A stretch of 64,000 nucleotides of DNA from Malurus cyaneus samueli (taxonomy: Eukaryota > Chordata > Aves > Passeriformes > Maluridae): contig CM019236.1 of assembly GCA_009741485.1 (NCBI GenBank), positions 56,066,531 through 56,130,530 of the forward strand. Reading direction: 5' to 3'. Position 1 is the stretch's first letter. Each line of letters starts with the position of its first letter. The notes beneath the pieces were generated by a model. That model was not told the origin of the DNA. It worked only from the letters and a program-made list of their open reading frames with translations, and did not search any database. Made by a program: the position numbers and the translations under genes. This document shows positions 13,201 through 23,000 of this stretch, piece by piece.

Positions 13201-15005
13201 GCTCATGCTTTGTAGGTCATAGCAAAATGGTCATAGCACTCCCAAATAGAGACATGGACACGAGGAGGTATGAAAACATTTTTGTATCTTTTTTGTGGTG
13301 TTTTAGCTCAAGCTGACTAAAGACTGCAGGTTCCATTGGTGTACCTCTTCAAATTACTGCTGCCATTACAGAACAGCTGTGATTATTTTGTCAACTAAGT
13401 ATGTGAGATTTTCTAGGCTAACAGAAAAGTCTTTGTAACTCAATGTCCTTTCAGGTGTTTCAGGCTGGCTATCTGGGACACCTCAGTGCTTCGAGCGCTT
13501 CTTGTAGTTTGGAAGAAAATAGATAATGACGATAATTTCAATTAAATGAAATTTATTTGACGTGCATGGTCATTTGGGGCTTCCAAATCTGTTGCCTGAA
13601 GTGCTTGCATTCCTGTCCCTTCTGCACCCCTGCCTGCTATAGAGGTGGATGGGACAGGCATGCAGTGCCTGTTCCCCCTCCATCATCTCCTGCAATTTTC
13701 CACTTAACATTGAATATCTTGGGGTGCTTAAGACAGGGAAATGGTGTGGGTGTTGGTTTGCATTAAGGATGTAAAGTGAAATAAAGCTGTATTATGTTGA
13801 GTTATTGCCTCCTATGACAGCTGTTTATTCTCTTCAGGGATCTTTCTGCTGCATCTCTTGCAGAGGCCACTTAAATCTTCAGGGCATTTTAACCTTCTTT
13901 TACTCTCCTCAGCCACTGGAGAGCTCTCCCATGGCTGCTTACTCTCCTGACATTTTTTGCATTTGAGGAACAGTTTTGACCCAAGCAGTAAGTTGTTTGC
14001 TGCTCCTCCATGAGTTTGCCTTATGGCTTTTTGCTGGGGGACTGGAACTGACACATATTTCCTTCCAGCATCATCCTGTTCAATTAGTACTCTATGACAG
14101 GTTGCAGTCCCTACCCAGCAGCAGCTGGAGAATTGAAACACAAGCCTGCTTTTTGCTCAGTAGCCCTACAGAGACTTCTCCATCAAGATCTGAATCTCTG
14201 GTGAGCAACTGAATCTCATTCCCCACTCATTTGCATTTTATGCGTAGCATCTGACTTGGCATTCATCTGTATTTATGATACATCACAGTATACAGGCAAC
14301 TCCTTTCTGAGCAATTTTCTTGATGTCATTAGCCTCACTGGTAACTTGCTAAATGAAAAGTAAAAGCGTTTAGGAGGATTCAAATAACAATTAGATAATT
14401 ATGTCTACAAGAATAACATGACATTTTGTGAGTAGACAAGGGAATGAAAAGGTGGTGCCAGTGATGTTAGCAGAAGCATATTTTAGGTGAATACCAAAAG
14501 TTCAAGAGATTCTCTAAACCAGCTGAAGTCCTAGCATGAGGCCTCACAGACCCTTTATAGACCCATAGGGTTGCAAAATAGATTTGCTATCCTTGCTGTC
14601 AATGTTTCTCACTTTTCTGAAAGTTCAGGGCCCTCCAGGATATGTCTGCTACTAGTCTGCCCTGAAGATGCCCTTCTTTCTCAGCTAAACCATCTGGTAC
14701 ATTCGGTTGCAGTTTTGAGAGATGTCAGAGGATACCTTGGAGGGAGACCCAGCTCTGTGCAAAAGCTCAGAGTGATCTCAAACATGTTGCTTTGTGCTTG
14801 GCAAATGGGATTTATTGTGACAGTCATTATCAGCTCGCTTAAAGCAAATTCAGTGGGAAGCAGGACAAGACATCAGAGCCAGGCACTCCCTCTCAGACTG
14901 AGTTTAAATGGCTTTACAAGGAGAGCAGAGCTGCAGACTGTTAGCAGTCTGCAGTGGAGCTGTACCCACAAATCTGATTGTGACAAACTCCTCAGCCACC
15001 TCATT
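10276..15005. other. AT-rich non-coding DNA
   Basis: I see no supportable gene. A 21-base word is directly repeated at 12563-12583 and 12589-12609 (26-base period). The stretch around 12090-12240 is AT-rich, has few repeats and contains many homeodomain-like TAAT/ATTA words. It could be a conserved non-coding element, but this cannot be judged from one genome. Confidence 0.65.
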
Positions 15006-15750
15006 GAATCAGAGAATCGTTTAGGATGGAAAAGACCTCTGAGATCATTGAGTCCAAACATTAATGCAGCACTTTCAAGTCCACGACTTCAACACGACAT
15101 CTGCACGTCTGTTTGAAGACTTTCTGGGGATGGTGCCTCCACCATTGCCCTGGGATGCAGTGCCAGGACCTGCTCACTGTTTTGGTATGGAAAGTTTTCC
15201 TACTATCCAAACTAAACTTCCCCTGTCTCAACCTGAGATTTTTCTTCTTGTCCTATCACTCTGCCTGGAGAAGAGACCAGCTCTCACTTGGCTACACTTC
15301 CTTTCAGGAATTGTAGAGAGTGAGGAGGTTCCCCTGAGCTTCTTCTTCTCCAGGCAGAATAAACCCAGCTCCCTCAGCAGTTCTTCATAGAACCTGTGTT
15401 CCAGACTCTTCTCCAGTTCCATTTCCCATCTCCGGACTCTCTCCAGCACTTCAAGGTCTTTCTGATCATGAGGAGCCCAAAACTGAACACAGCATTTAAA
15501 TTGCAGCCTCCGCAGCACTGAGTGCAGTGGGGGACATTCACTGTCGTCCTCCTGACAGTCACATTGTCTCTGATTCAGGCCAGAATGCCGTTGGCCTTCT
15601 CTACCACCTGGGCACACTGCCACATCATGTTCAGATGCTGTCAGCCAGCACCCTGAGGTCCTTTGTGCTGGGCCATTTTCCAACCAGTCTTCCTCAAGGC
15701 TGTAGCCCTGCCCAGGGTTGTTATGAACCAAGAGCAAGGACTAGTACTTC
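15006..15750 (-). mobile_element. CR1 LINE 3' fragment, longer copy
   Basis: The left end is the reversed CR1 tail (GAATCAGAGAATCG, then 'GGATGGAAAAGACCTCTGAG'). Rightward it runs through a degraded 3' untranslated region into blocks typical of CR1, such as 'TCTCCAGCACTTCAAGG' and 'CCACCTGGGCACACTGCC'. The element is 5'-truncated and in minus orientation. Open frames in this interval are reading artefacts of the repeat rather than genes. The copy is more diverged near 15060-15340 than at 15340-15700, and the right border is approximate. Confidence 0.85.
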
Positions 15751-16110
15751 ACCTTGTAAAATCTCCTACAAAAGCATAGGTGTATAAAACATCAGCAGAC
15801 CTGGATCACTGGAAGGAACATGACTACTAGCACACCCAACTGTGAAAATCAAAGTAAAGCAAAAACAGTTTGCCAAGTAAAAGACAACATTACTGTGAAA
15901 TGTGTTTGGAGGAGTTAACCCCAAACCCAGCTGTGGAACTTTGGCATAGTTCCCTCCATAGGAAATGCAAATCCTTCAGGCCACAAGTGTGAAGAGGAAC
16001 CTGTGTGCAGCAGACTCCTGGGGCAGAGTACCTGAACACGAATTTCCTTCACGGGAATGTGCTCTGCAGGGCCTGTGTTAGTCCTTGGCCATCTGTGCAA
16101 CTTCTCCATT
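15751..16110. other. Unique sequence before the assembly gap
   Basis: There is no gene or repeat that I can identify. The sequence is of intermediate composition and leads directly into the run of unknown bases. Confidence 0.5.
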
Positions 16111-16135
16111 NNNNNNNNNNNNNNNNNNNNNNNNN
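16111..16135. other. Assembly gap of 25 unknown bases
   Basis: A run of 25 N lies at the left edge of a sharp change from AT-rich to GC-rich sequence. The true distance and even the adjacency across this point are uncertain. The open frame reading across it has no meaning. Confidence 0.99.
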
Positions 16136-16399
16136 AGAGGTGGAAGGCAACTCGAACTCAACAAAGCACTTCACACACAGATAAACATGCCAATGGGTGG
16201 TGTGCCCATAGCGTGAGTTCTGAGAAAAGGAGCTAGGCACAGCGGGAAGCGATCCGTAAACACACCACTAGCAAAGTACGGATCAAAATTAACATCCCCC
16301 TGGAGCCAAAGACCTCGAACTGTAGTGCTCTACAGCTCTAGGCACATAGAAACAGAACTCAAGAGCTGCAGAGACGTAACAATGTACAGTCACAATAAG

Positions 16400-17220
16400 A
16401 GGCGCGTACATGTAGGGCCGGCACAGGATGCACAGGGAACCCGGCCGGCCCGTTTCCCCACTCCCCGCTCCCCCCCGCCGTCGCTCCGTCGGTCGCTTGG
16501 TCCCGCGCAGAGCAGCCCTTCTGGAAACGTTGAGCAGATGGACATCTAGGAAGCAAAAGGAACACTGAGTCGCTTGCAGCGTGTCCTCAGCCCCGCCATA
16601 GCCTCTGCCCACCCACAGCCTCCGCGCTCCCTCCGTAGCCCGCTAGCCCAGCAGCCCCCGCAGTGCTGCCATCACCCTGAGCGTCCCCAGTGACCTGAGC
16701 CCTGCGCCAGCCCTCTCAGCCCTCTGGTGCCTCTTGCCCGCCCGGTGGGCCTCCGCCACCATCGCCCCCAGCTCCCCCGCAGCTCTCAGCGCGCTGTTCC
16801 TCCAGCTCCCACAGCCTCATCCTCTCCGTGCCACAGCAGAGCAGCCCTGAGCGCGCGCCTTCAGCAGCGCTGTCCCCTGTGGCAGCCCCACTGGCCTCCG
16901 CCTTACCGGCCCTTGGGCGGCTCCCCGGTGCCTTGAGCCGCGTGGCCCCCCAGAGGGGCGGTGCCTGGTGACACCGGCGCTTCCCGCCGCTGGCGTCAGG
17001 TGCGGGCAGCCGGGACCTGGGGCTGAAAGTGCTGCTCGGCGGCCGGGCTGGCCAGCCCGGACACAGCCCGCCGGCCAGCGAGCCCAGGCGCTGGCGCGGC
17101 GCGGCCAGGCTGGGCACATGGGCAGCACACTGGGGCAAGCGGGCAAAGAGCGGGCTCTCCCCCTCCAAACAGGACAGGACCTACCTCATGAGCCGTGCAC
17201 CTACAACTTTTGACACAGAG
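16400..17220. promoter_or_regulatory. CpG-rich segment of the GC island
   Basis: GC content is very high and CpG dinucleotides are frequent, for example through 16440-16510 (CCGGCCGGCC, CCCGCCGTCGC) and 16960-17110. This could be a CpG-island promoter or simply the left part of the GC-rich gene cassette. Long open frames occur in several frames on both strands, as expected when stop codons are rare by composition, and I recognise no domain in any of them. No TATA element or clear start is visible. Confidence 0.35.
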
Positions 17221-18087
17221 GCTCGAGAGGACCTTATCTCAAAAGTAGCTGCATGAGAAGGGAGGGACAGGCATTCGCTGCCCTTCTTCACCGCCTCTGG
17301 CTCGGGCCGCTTTGTCCACGCAGAGTTGTCTCCTGAGATGTGCAGCACGGGGCCACGTCAGAAACAAAGGGCTCGGAGCCGCCAGCGCAGCTGCCTGCAG
17401 CTCTTGCCCGGCCCTGCCTGCAGCAAGCCCTCAGCGACCCTTTGCCAGCGCCTCAGGCTGACGATTGGGCAGTGTGCAGAGAAAGTGGCGCGCATGTCCT
17501 GGCCATCCTACCTGGTTTCTTGCTGTAGCCGGCCCTCCTGCGTCGTTGGCCTGCTTGCTGTCTCTCTTCCTCCTCTGCCGTCGGGCGGCTCCTCCTCCGG
17601 TTTCCCTTTTCGCCGTCGTTTCCTGCTAGCCGCCCTGCCGCGCGCCTGGCAGCCTTGACACCACGCGGTTGCAAAGAGGTGCAAAGCGGGAGCACGAGCA
17701 GCCCTCTGGCGCTGCCGCGCCCTGCACCGCCGAACTCGCACGGCTGCTTGAGGCTCTTTCAGCTGCGGGGCCTGCTGCAGCCGTCCTCTGGGCTTGAGGC
17801 ATTGGCGGGCACCTAAAGCAAAATTCTGCAGCTGAGAGGTGGCAAGAAGGGCCAGAGCAGCAAAGGAGCAAGTGCCAAATGGCCCCCTCAGCTGCGCTGA
17901 GAAGAGCTTGTTTGCAAGGTCGCCCCTCTGCAGAGGTCCCAAAAGAGGTTGGAGGATGGGGCGAGCGTGAGCTGGCGCACGAGCGAAGCCTCCTCAATCA
18001 GCAGGAGGCACGGCAGCTGCCCGGGCGCCCGACAAGCTGCGCGCCTCTGCGAGACGCCTTGCGCCCTGTGCTGCGCTGCTGACGTAC
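17221..18087. other. GC-rich island, no recognised exon
   Basis: This lies downstream of the last supported exon of the minus-strand RhoGAP gene. It may hold its final exons or 3' region, but none of the frames shows a domain. The open frames in both directions reflect GC content. Proline-, alanine- and arginine-rich translations are typical of GC-rich non-coding DNA. Confidence 0.5.
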
Positions 18088-18234
18088 CTGTGCCTCCTGG
18101 GCCTCCAGCGCCGTGGCCTCTGCGTCGTCTTGTTGAGCAGCGTCTGGCAGCTGGGGAGGCGGATGGGGACGCTCTTCTGCCTGGGGCTCCTCAGCTGCTC
18201 TGCCTGCAGGGCACTTTGCTCTTGCCGGCGGCAG
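18088..18234 (-). pseudogene. Possible exon after the RhoGAP domain
   Basis: The donor CAG|GTACGT is strong and a CTCGAGAG acceptor lies at the other end, giving 147 bases. The phase agrees with the previous exon if the frame SCRRQEQSALQAEQLRSP is used. I do not recognise a domain. Glutamine- and arginine-rich content fits a tail region but is also common in GC-rich sequence. Confidence 0.35.
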
Positions 18235-18367
18235 CTCTCGAGAAAGCAAAAGAACATGCGCCAGATGAGAGACGGAAGCAAAGCCACATCAGTGCCCTAC
18301 GACATGGACATATCCTGGGAGAGCCAACGCGCAGGCTGGGGCCTCAGTCTCCCCTTCTGGCTCCTAC

Positions 18368-18464
18368 CTGTGCATGTCTGTGTGGGCGCTGCTGGTCCTG
18401 CCGGCGGCAGTGTCCTGGCCATAGATGTCACCAATTGTGAGAGCAAGGTGCCCCAGCGCTTGAC
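18368..18464 (-). pseudogene. RhoGAP closing exon
   Basis: The acceptor CTTTTTGATGCAG and donor CAG|GTAGGA bracket 97 bases. The frame reads QALGHLALTIGDIYGQDTAA, which corresponds to the last helix of RhoGAP domains ('..lv.fLIenc.eIFGeD'). The leucine/isoleucine spacing and the D-I-Y-G-Q-D end support this. The open frame runs past the donor only because stops are rare here. Confidence 0.55.
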
Positions 18465-18680
18465 CTGCATCAAAAAGCCTTTCTCTCAGCCAGGGCCCTG
18501 ACGGAGGCGTGCAGCACCCTGGCCACACGCTGAGCCTTTGCCTGGGCGGCAGCTCTTGCAGGCAGCTCCCGCAGCAGCTTGGTGAGACGGGGGGCCGCCA
18601 GGCAGCAGGCACGGCACCTTGCGTCGCAGCCGCCTTGGCTTTGGCAGGCAAAGCAGCAGCCGCTAGCCAAGTCCGGGTAC

Positions 18681-18885
18681 CTGTGTCGTTTTCGCCAGGG
18701 TTGGCGTCGAGGCCAGCTGCCTCCCCCCCCCCCCCCTGCGGGCGGTCAGTAGGCTTGGCCCCAGGCAGATGGCCAGGTTGCTGCAGCTCATTTTGTGGTG
18801 ACTTCGTGCAGGGCTGATGTGCCGCAGCAGTGCGAGCAGCTGCTGGAGGAGGAGCAGGTTCTGCACGGGCAACTTCTTGGCCACC
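18681..18885 (-). pseudogene. RhoGAP C-terminal core exon with C-run
   Basis: The acceptor CTCTTCCCTCAG and donor CAG|GTACCC bracket 205 bases. It begins VAKKLPVQNLLLLQQLLALL and continues to HHKMSCSNLAICLGPSLLT, the best-conserved part of RhoGAP domains including the NLA..GPsLL helix. The phase joins well to the preceding donor (GC|G). After LLT a run of 14 C on the plus strand (18723-18736) shifts the frame: the expected downstream part (GLDANPGENDTG) lies in another frame. Confidence 0.75.
18723..18736 (+). repeat. Homopolymer run of 14 C
   Basis: Fourteen consecutive C bases lie inside a RhoGAP exon of the minus-strand gene. It either reflects slippage in a decaying copy or an error in the assembly, since long G/C runs are prone to length errors. 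Confidence 0.95.
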
Positions 18886-19198
18886 CTGAGGGAAGAGCAT
18901 AGACAACGTCGGTTCAACAGGCCCCTGTGGCCGGAGCCACCCCCTGAGCCAGCCCCAGGCAGGGGGCAGCCGCGGCTGCGCTGCGCGCTCTTTGCGGGCG
19001 CTCTCAGGCAGCGAGCTCGGGGCTTGCCGGGCTGGCAGGCAAGGAACGCTCCCCGTGGGCTGCCCCAAAATGGGACTGCCAGCCGGCCCAGAGCCGTGTG
19101 TCCAAAGCACAGCCTTTAAGGGATATAGCCCCTTGCAGGCCAGTGGCAGCTTGTAGGCGTGGCCTGCTGCAGAGATGCAAGGGGTTGCCCACGCTTAC

Positions 19199-19303
19199 GC
19201 TTTTAGCCATGGATCTTGTCCTCCCTGCTGGCATCTGCATGGGCTGCCATCCAGTCCCCGTAGAGCTCCGTGGGGCAGCGTGCGGGGATGCTCCTCAGGA
19301 GTC
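19199..19303 (-). pseudogene. RhoGAP middle exon, frameshifted
   Basis: The acceptor TTGGGCAG and donor AGC|GTAAGC bracket 105 bases. The recognisable frame reads LLRSIPARCPTELYGDWMAA, matching 'dFLRsIPgsLl..eLYdeWm.al' of RhoGAP proteins. This frame does not continue from the previous exon: one base appears to be missing after the acceptor. It also meets a TAA stop near 19208, where a further single-base loss explains the break just before the donor. Confidence 0.65.
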
Positions 19304-19387
19304 CTGCCCAAGGCCAGGGTGGTGAGCCTTTGGAGCATGGTTGGCGCCAGGCAGGAGCTTTGCGAGCTGCTTGGTCAGGAGGCTGAC

Positions 19388-19552
19388 CTTGAGGATATTG
19401 GACGCCAGACGCAGCGCCGGCTGGCTTGCCTGTCCAAGGGAGGCCACGGTCCAGGGCCTGCCGCAGCTCCGCACCGCCCAGCGTCTCTCCGCATTTGCGG
19501 AAGATAGCCTTCCGTTGCGGGCCCTTGCTGGTTGCAGGACGGCCAGCAGCTC
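19388..19552 (-). pseudogene. RhoGAP catalytic-loop exon, two frame breaks
   Basis: The acceptor CCACCTCTCCTGCAG and donor AAG|GTCAGC bracket 165 bases. One frame gives ELLAVLQ at the start and SQPALRLASNILK at the end. The middle fits the family only in another frame, AIFRKCGETLGGAELRQALDRG, which includes the arginine finger of the 'GIFR' motif. Two compensating shifts, near 19525 and 19450, therefore break the exon while the overall length stays close to normal. Confidence 0.65.
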
Positions 19553-19780
19553 CTGCAGGAGAGGTGGGAGGAGCGGGCACGGTGTCACCAGTCCCCGCTG
19601 CAAGAGCAGGCGCCCGGCCAGAGCTCTGTCCCAGCCTGGGGCTCCCTGCCTCCTTCCTGCTCAAGGGGCTGCCAGCAGAGGCAAGCCACGGCTCAGAGCC
19701 AGCGGCCCGTGCCTGGGGAACGCGTGGGACACGTGTGCAGATCGAGCGGCCAGGACGGCAGCCTGCGTGGGCGTGGCTTC

Positions 19781-19840
19781 CTGGTTGGGCAGCAGTGCGT
19801 CCTCTGCACAGACGGCTGCCAAGGGCTGGCGCCAAGAGCG
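19781..19840 (-). pseudogene. N-terminal RhoGAP segment
   Basis: The minus-strand frame reads RSWRQPLAAVCAEDALLPNQ. This matches the opening of RhoGAP domains in the TAGAP/ARHGAP20 group, where 'FG.PLaavC.eDg.LP.P' precedes the first helix. Exon edges are not clear because no good donor follows directly, so only the recognisable core is given. Confidence 0.55.
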
Positions 19841-20045
19841 GCCTTGCTGCAGCCGGAGCCCTCCTGCCGGCACGTGGGAGCCCCAGCTGAGCGGCGCTTG
19901 CAGAGCAAAGCGGCGGGGCAGCCACCTCCTCCTGGCTTGCGGCTGCTGCTGCTGCTCCCTGCCGCTGCCCAAAGGCAACTAGAAACAAAGGCTGTTGTCA
20001 GTGGAGCCAACCAGGCCGTGCAATGTGGGCAATTGCTGCTCTGCC

Positions 20046-20124
20046 TGCCCTTGCCCTGCCCTGCCCTGCCCTGCCCTGCCCTGCACTGCCCTGCCCATCC
20101 TGCCGTGCCCTGCCCTTGCCTTAA
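20046..20124 (+). repeat. CCCTG pentamer repeat
   Basis: Tandem CCCTG units lie in an intron of the RhoGAP-like gene. Perfect units run at about 20054-20083 and imperfect units continue to about 20124. It gives spurious glutamine- or alanine-rich open frames in some readings. Confidence 0.9.
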
Positions 20125-20379
20125 GCGCTGGTGGCGGAGCTCTGTAGCAAGGCCAGGCACGGAGCTGGCAAGCCACAGCATGGCTTGGCTCGGAGCTTCT
20201 TAGAGCTGGCGGGGTTGCTTGGGATGAGCCACCCCAGCCCTGGCCCCTGGCCTTGTCCAAGCTGTGGGCGCTGCCGTACTTCCCTCAGGTTGCCACAAGC
20301 TTGCCACAGCCACACTGGGGAGAATAGAAGCGCAGCTTGGCCAGATGCAGAAGCTGGCCTTGGCTGTGGCAAACGTTAC

Positions 20380-20449
20380 CTCGATGGCAGTGGCCAAGTG
20401 CTCCTCCTGGTCGTCTGGGGCCGTGGTGTGGTCCTTGCTTGGGATCGGC
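20380..20449 (-). pseudogene. Linker exon between PH and RhoGAP
   Basis: The block has acceptor CACCTCTTGCAG and donor GAG|GTAACG on the minus strand, is 70 bases long, and has an open frame ending APDDQEEHLATAIE. It falls where ARHGAP20 proteins carry a Ras-association region, but I cannot recognise that fold in so short a piece. A 1-base phase at its start means an additional exon or a frame break lies between it and 20784. Confidence 0.4.
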
Positions 20450-20783
20450 CTGCAAGAGGTGAGGTGCGCTTTTCAGAACACCCTGCAGGCAAAGGGCCGG
20501 CAGCCGGCTGCCAGCCATGCTCTGGCAGCCTGAGCGTGGCACACGGCTGGCAGCTCTGGCCTGCCAAACTCTCAGGCCCGGCTCAGCAGGCAGTGTGGCC
20601 AGAGCGGCAGCAAGGATTGTGCCGGCGCTGGCCGCCGGCTCTCCCGACGCCTCGCCTTATGCCCAGAAGGCTCGGGAGCCTGGCTGGCCCCATGCTCAGG
20701 TCACGTCCCCAGTGGCCACGCCTCTCCCAGCGCCCAGCACAGCCGAGGCCAAGAGGGTCTCTGCAAAGGCACGCCCTTCTCAC

Positions 20784-20840
20784 CTTCTGCAGCTCTTTCA
20801 AGCAGGCCGCTCCAGCCTCCCTGGCGCTCGGTTGTCCTCC
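20784..20840 (-). pseudogene. Linker exon after the PH domain
   Basis: The block is 57 bases long with acceptor TCTCTTGCGCAG and donor AAG|GTGAGA, in phase 0 at both ends and in frame with the preceding PH exon. It reads GGQPSAREAGAACLKELQK, and the end may continue the PH helix. No domain is assigned to it alone; the support is splice-site quality and phase agreement. Confidence 0.5.
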
Positions 20841-21205
20841 CTGCGCAAGAGACAAGCAAGGGCAAGACAGTGAGCAGCCGTGCCTCTGGGGCCGAGCTCA
20901 GCAGCACTCGGCACAGAGCCCGCGGCACAGAGGCACTCACCGCACGGCGGCCGTTCAGCTGCCCGCCAGAGTCTGATGCTGGGCAGGCGGTGACTCGGGT
21001 TCCCTGGCTCCTGTGTGGTGACAAGAGGGACGGGCACTGAGCTGGCTGAGGCACAAGCCGCCTGCGTGGCTTGTCAGGCGTGCTGTGCCCGACAGCTGCC
21101 CGAGCCCAGGCAGCTGTCCACAAGTGAGAGCCGTGCAGCTGCTGAGGGAGCTTCTCCCTGCAGCAGCAAGCAGCAGCAGCAGAGGCAGCTGGCAGCGCAG
21201 CTTAC

Positions 21206-21248
21206 CTTTGCAAGCACGTCCACCCACTGCTCCTTCAGTGCCTGGGAT
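21206..21248 (-). pseudogene. PH-domain C-terminal helix exon
   Basis: This is a 43-base block with acceptor CTCTTCCTCCCAG and donor G|GTAAGC on the minus strand. Its frame reads SQALKEQWVDVLAK, the amphipathic helix with the invariant tryptophan that closes PH domains. It ends in phase 0, in register with the next block at 20784-20840. Confidence 0.6.
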
Positions 21249-22004
21249 CTGGGAGGAAGAGAGGAGATAGCGCATCAGGTCCCGCTGCCCCCAGCCTTGG
21301 GGAGAGAGCGCGTGCCCCTCCCCGTGGCCAGGGAAACAAGGGCAGGACAATGGGCCCTTGCTTGGGGTCCAGGAGGGATGCAGCCCAAGCCCGGCTCCCT
21401 GTCAGTTCCCTGCAAGAGCAGCTGCTTTTTGGCCTTTGGCTTCTGCAAAGCCACAAGCTGAGCGGGTAAACAGGCTGCTCCCTGCTGACGCTGCACACGC
21501 AGTGGGCAGCGAGATGGCACGGCTGCCCAAGGTCCTCCCGCTTTGCATGGCAGGCAAACTGTCCAGCCCTGCCGTGGACACGTGGCACCAGCACTCACCC
21601 AAAAGTGGGCAAGGCACCAGCCGCTGGCCAGATGAGGTGATGGAGGCAGGCATCCTCATGGCCGTCTTGCTGCCGCTGCTCTTCTTCTTGCGCAGCGCTG
21701 CCTTCCTTGGGGCCACTCAGCACCAGAGCTGGTCCAGGGCCAGGCGCAGGCGCAGGTGGAGGTGGTGCCCCGCTGCGGAGATCAGAGGCCAGCAGGCAGG
21801 TGGCTCCCGGCGCTCGGCACCTGGCAGAGCCCTGGCACGCCCTCCTTGTCCCCGCCGCCCGACAAGAGCTTGCACGCGGCCCGCATGCGTCCAGCCCCAG
21901 AGGGGACCGGGGGTCTGCGCCTGTAGGGCCGGGCTGGCTGGGCCCAGGCCCGGGCCCGGGGACGTGGGAGGGGCCAAGGTCAGCTGGCTTCGCAGGCTCT
22001 TAAC

Positions 22005-22111
22005 CGAAACTTGGCCACCACCAGTTCCTCCTCAAGCAGGAGAAGGCGCCTCTCGCTGCTCTTGGGGCCGCGGCTCAGAGCCACGTCCCGCTCAGCAGCG
22101 CCTCCTCCTTG
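22005..22111 (-). pseudogene. PH-domain exon of the RhoGAP-like gene
   Basis: The block is bounded by a GTTGTCAG acceptor and a G|GTTAAG donor on the minus strand. The second half reads SSERRLLLLEEELVVAKFR, which matches the beta-strand pattern of PH domains in this family (ERhLfLFnDvLVVAK). The first half fits the family better in another frame (KEEALLSGTWL), which runs into a stop, so a frame change probably lies within the exon near 22075-22085. Confidence 0.55.
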
Positions 22112-23000
22112 CTGACAACCTTCCTTGTGGGGAGAGAGCGGCGGCCATGAGAAAGGAGGGGGGGGGCCCCCCCTGTGCATGGCCGTGCCCGGCCGTGTCC
22201 TCGTCTCCCCGAGCGTGCCAGGTATCGTACCTGGAGCCGAAGCCAGCTCCTCGGCCTGCCCATCTTGCCGGTCCCCGGTCGAGCCGGGTCTCTTCGGCAA
22301 AGACGCAGGCCTCTCGCTCACGGCGAGGACAGCGAGAGGTCGATGGAGTGGGACGGGCTTGGGATGACGCCGCCGCTTGCTTCCAAAGTCGTTTCTTGTG
22401 CTTTCTTGTGGCTTTGGAGTCGCACAAGCCAGACAGCTCAGGGCCGCTTTGCTGCCGCTTCTCACGGTACGCTCAGTCCAACTGACCCACGGTCCCAGCC
22501 CAGAGGGCCCCGGCCCAGGCACGGGGTGGGCATCCGGGGCAGGGCACCGGGGGCGGGGCTTCCTGCCGGGCCGGCCCTCCCGGCTCTGCAGGCGGGGGCC
22601 CGCAGTGGGCACAGCCCAGCCCGAGGCTCGCCTCCCTCCACGTGCGCTGCCAGGGCGGGGCCTGGGCGCCGGGCCCTGCACGCAGCCAGCTGCCTTGGCC
22701 CCAAAGGCTCTTTGGCAGCGCCCAATTGCTCAGCCTGGCCTGCAGCTGGCAGGCTGTTTCAGCAGCTGCTCTTGCCCAGCCTCTGCTGCTGCTGCAAGGG
22801 CTGCTTCTTCTGCTTCCTCCTCCTCCTCCAGGGCTCCGGCACTCTCCTCTTGCGCTGCACGTTCAGCGGCAGCAGCTTCCTGCCAGCCCCCTTGTCCAGC
22901 CCTCCAGGTCCCTCTGCCTGGCAGCAGCACAACCTGGAGCCTCCGCCGCCCCCCCCCCGTGGCGTGCCCTCTGCCCGCTGCCTGAAGGGCCGTGCTGACG
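22112..23000. other. GC-rich island, possible 5' part of the RhoGAP-like gene
   Basis: This lies upstream of the first recognised PH exon. One minus-strand frame at 22730-22920 reads a glutamate- and alanine-rich stretch (ALEEEEEAEEAALAAAAEAG) that could be a coiled segment, but it sits in GCT/CTC-rich DNA that gives such peptides by chance. No start codon with supporting context could be chosen. Confidence 0.35.

Larger units (their letters stand above)
18088..22111 (-). pseudogene. ARHGAP20-like PH-RhoGAP gene, degenerate, minus strand
   Basis: At least ten exon-like blocks in order on the minus strand encode pieces of a PH domain (22111-22005, 21248-21206) followed by a RhoGAP domain (about 19840-18368). 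PH plus RhoGAP order fits ARHGAP20-type proteins, which turn off Rho-family GTPases by speeding GTP hydrolysis at membranes; TAGAP has a similar RhoGAP domain but no PH domain. The catalytic loop keeps the arginine finger (AIFRKC), and the conserved NLAICLGPSLL helix is present. Most exons have GT donors and AG acceptors with introns mostly of 100-600 bases. The reading frame is broken in at least five places (22005-22111, twice in 19388-19552, at 19303, near 19208, and the C run at 18723-18736), so this copy is probably a pseudogene, though indel errors in homopolymers cannot be excluded. The 5' end is not identified. From memory, RhoGAP genes of this kind are multicopy in songbirds. Confidence 0.7.

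Noticed and set aside
14571..15116. Plus-strand frame of 181 codons
   Set aside because: Its end runs into the CR1 fragment and no domain is recognised.
15228..15737. Minus-strand frame of 169 codons
   Set aside because: It lies wholly inside the CR1 3' region and is an artefact of the repeat.
16716..17168. Minus-strand frame of 150 codons in the GC island
   Set aside because: Several equally long frames overlap it on both strands because stop codons are rare in GC-rich DNA, and no domain is seen.
19426..20976. Plus-strand frames of 154-281 codons in the GC island
   Set aside because: They are shadows opposite the minus-strand RhoGAP exons and introns. The RhoGAP motifs read only on minus.
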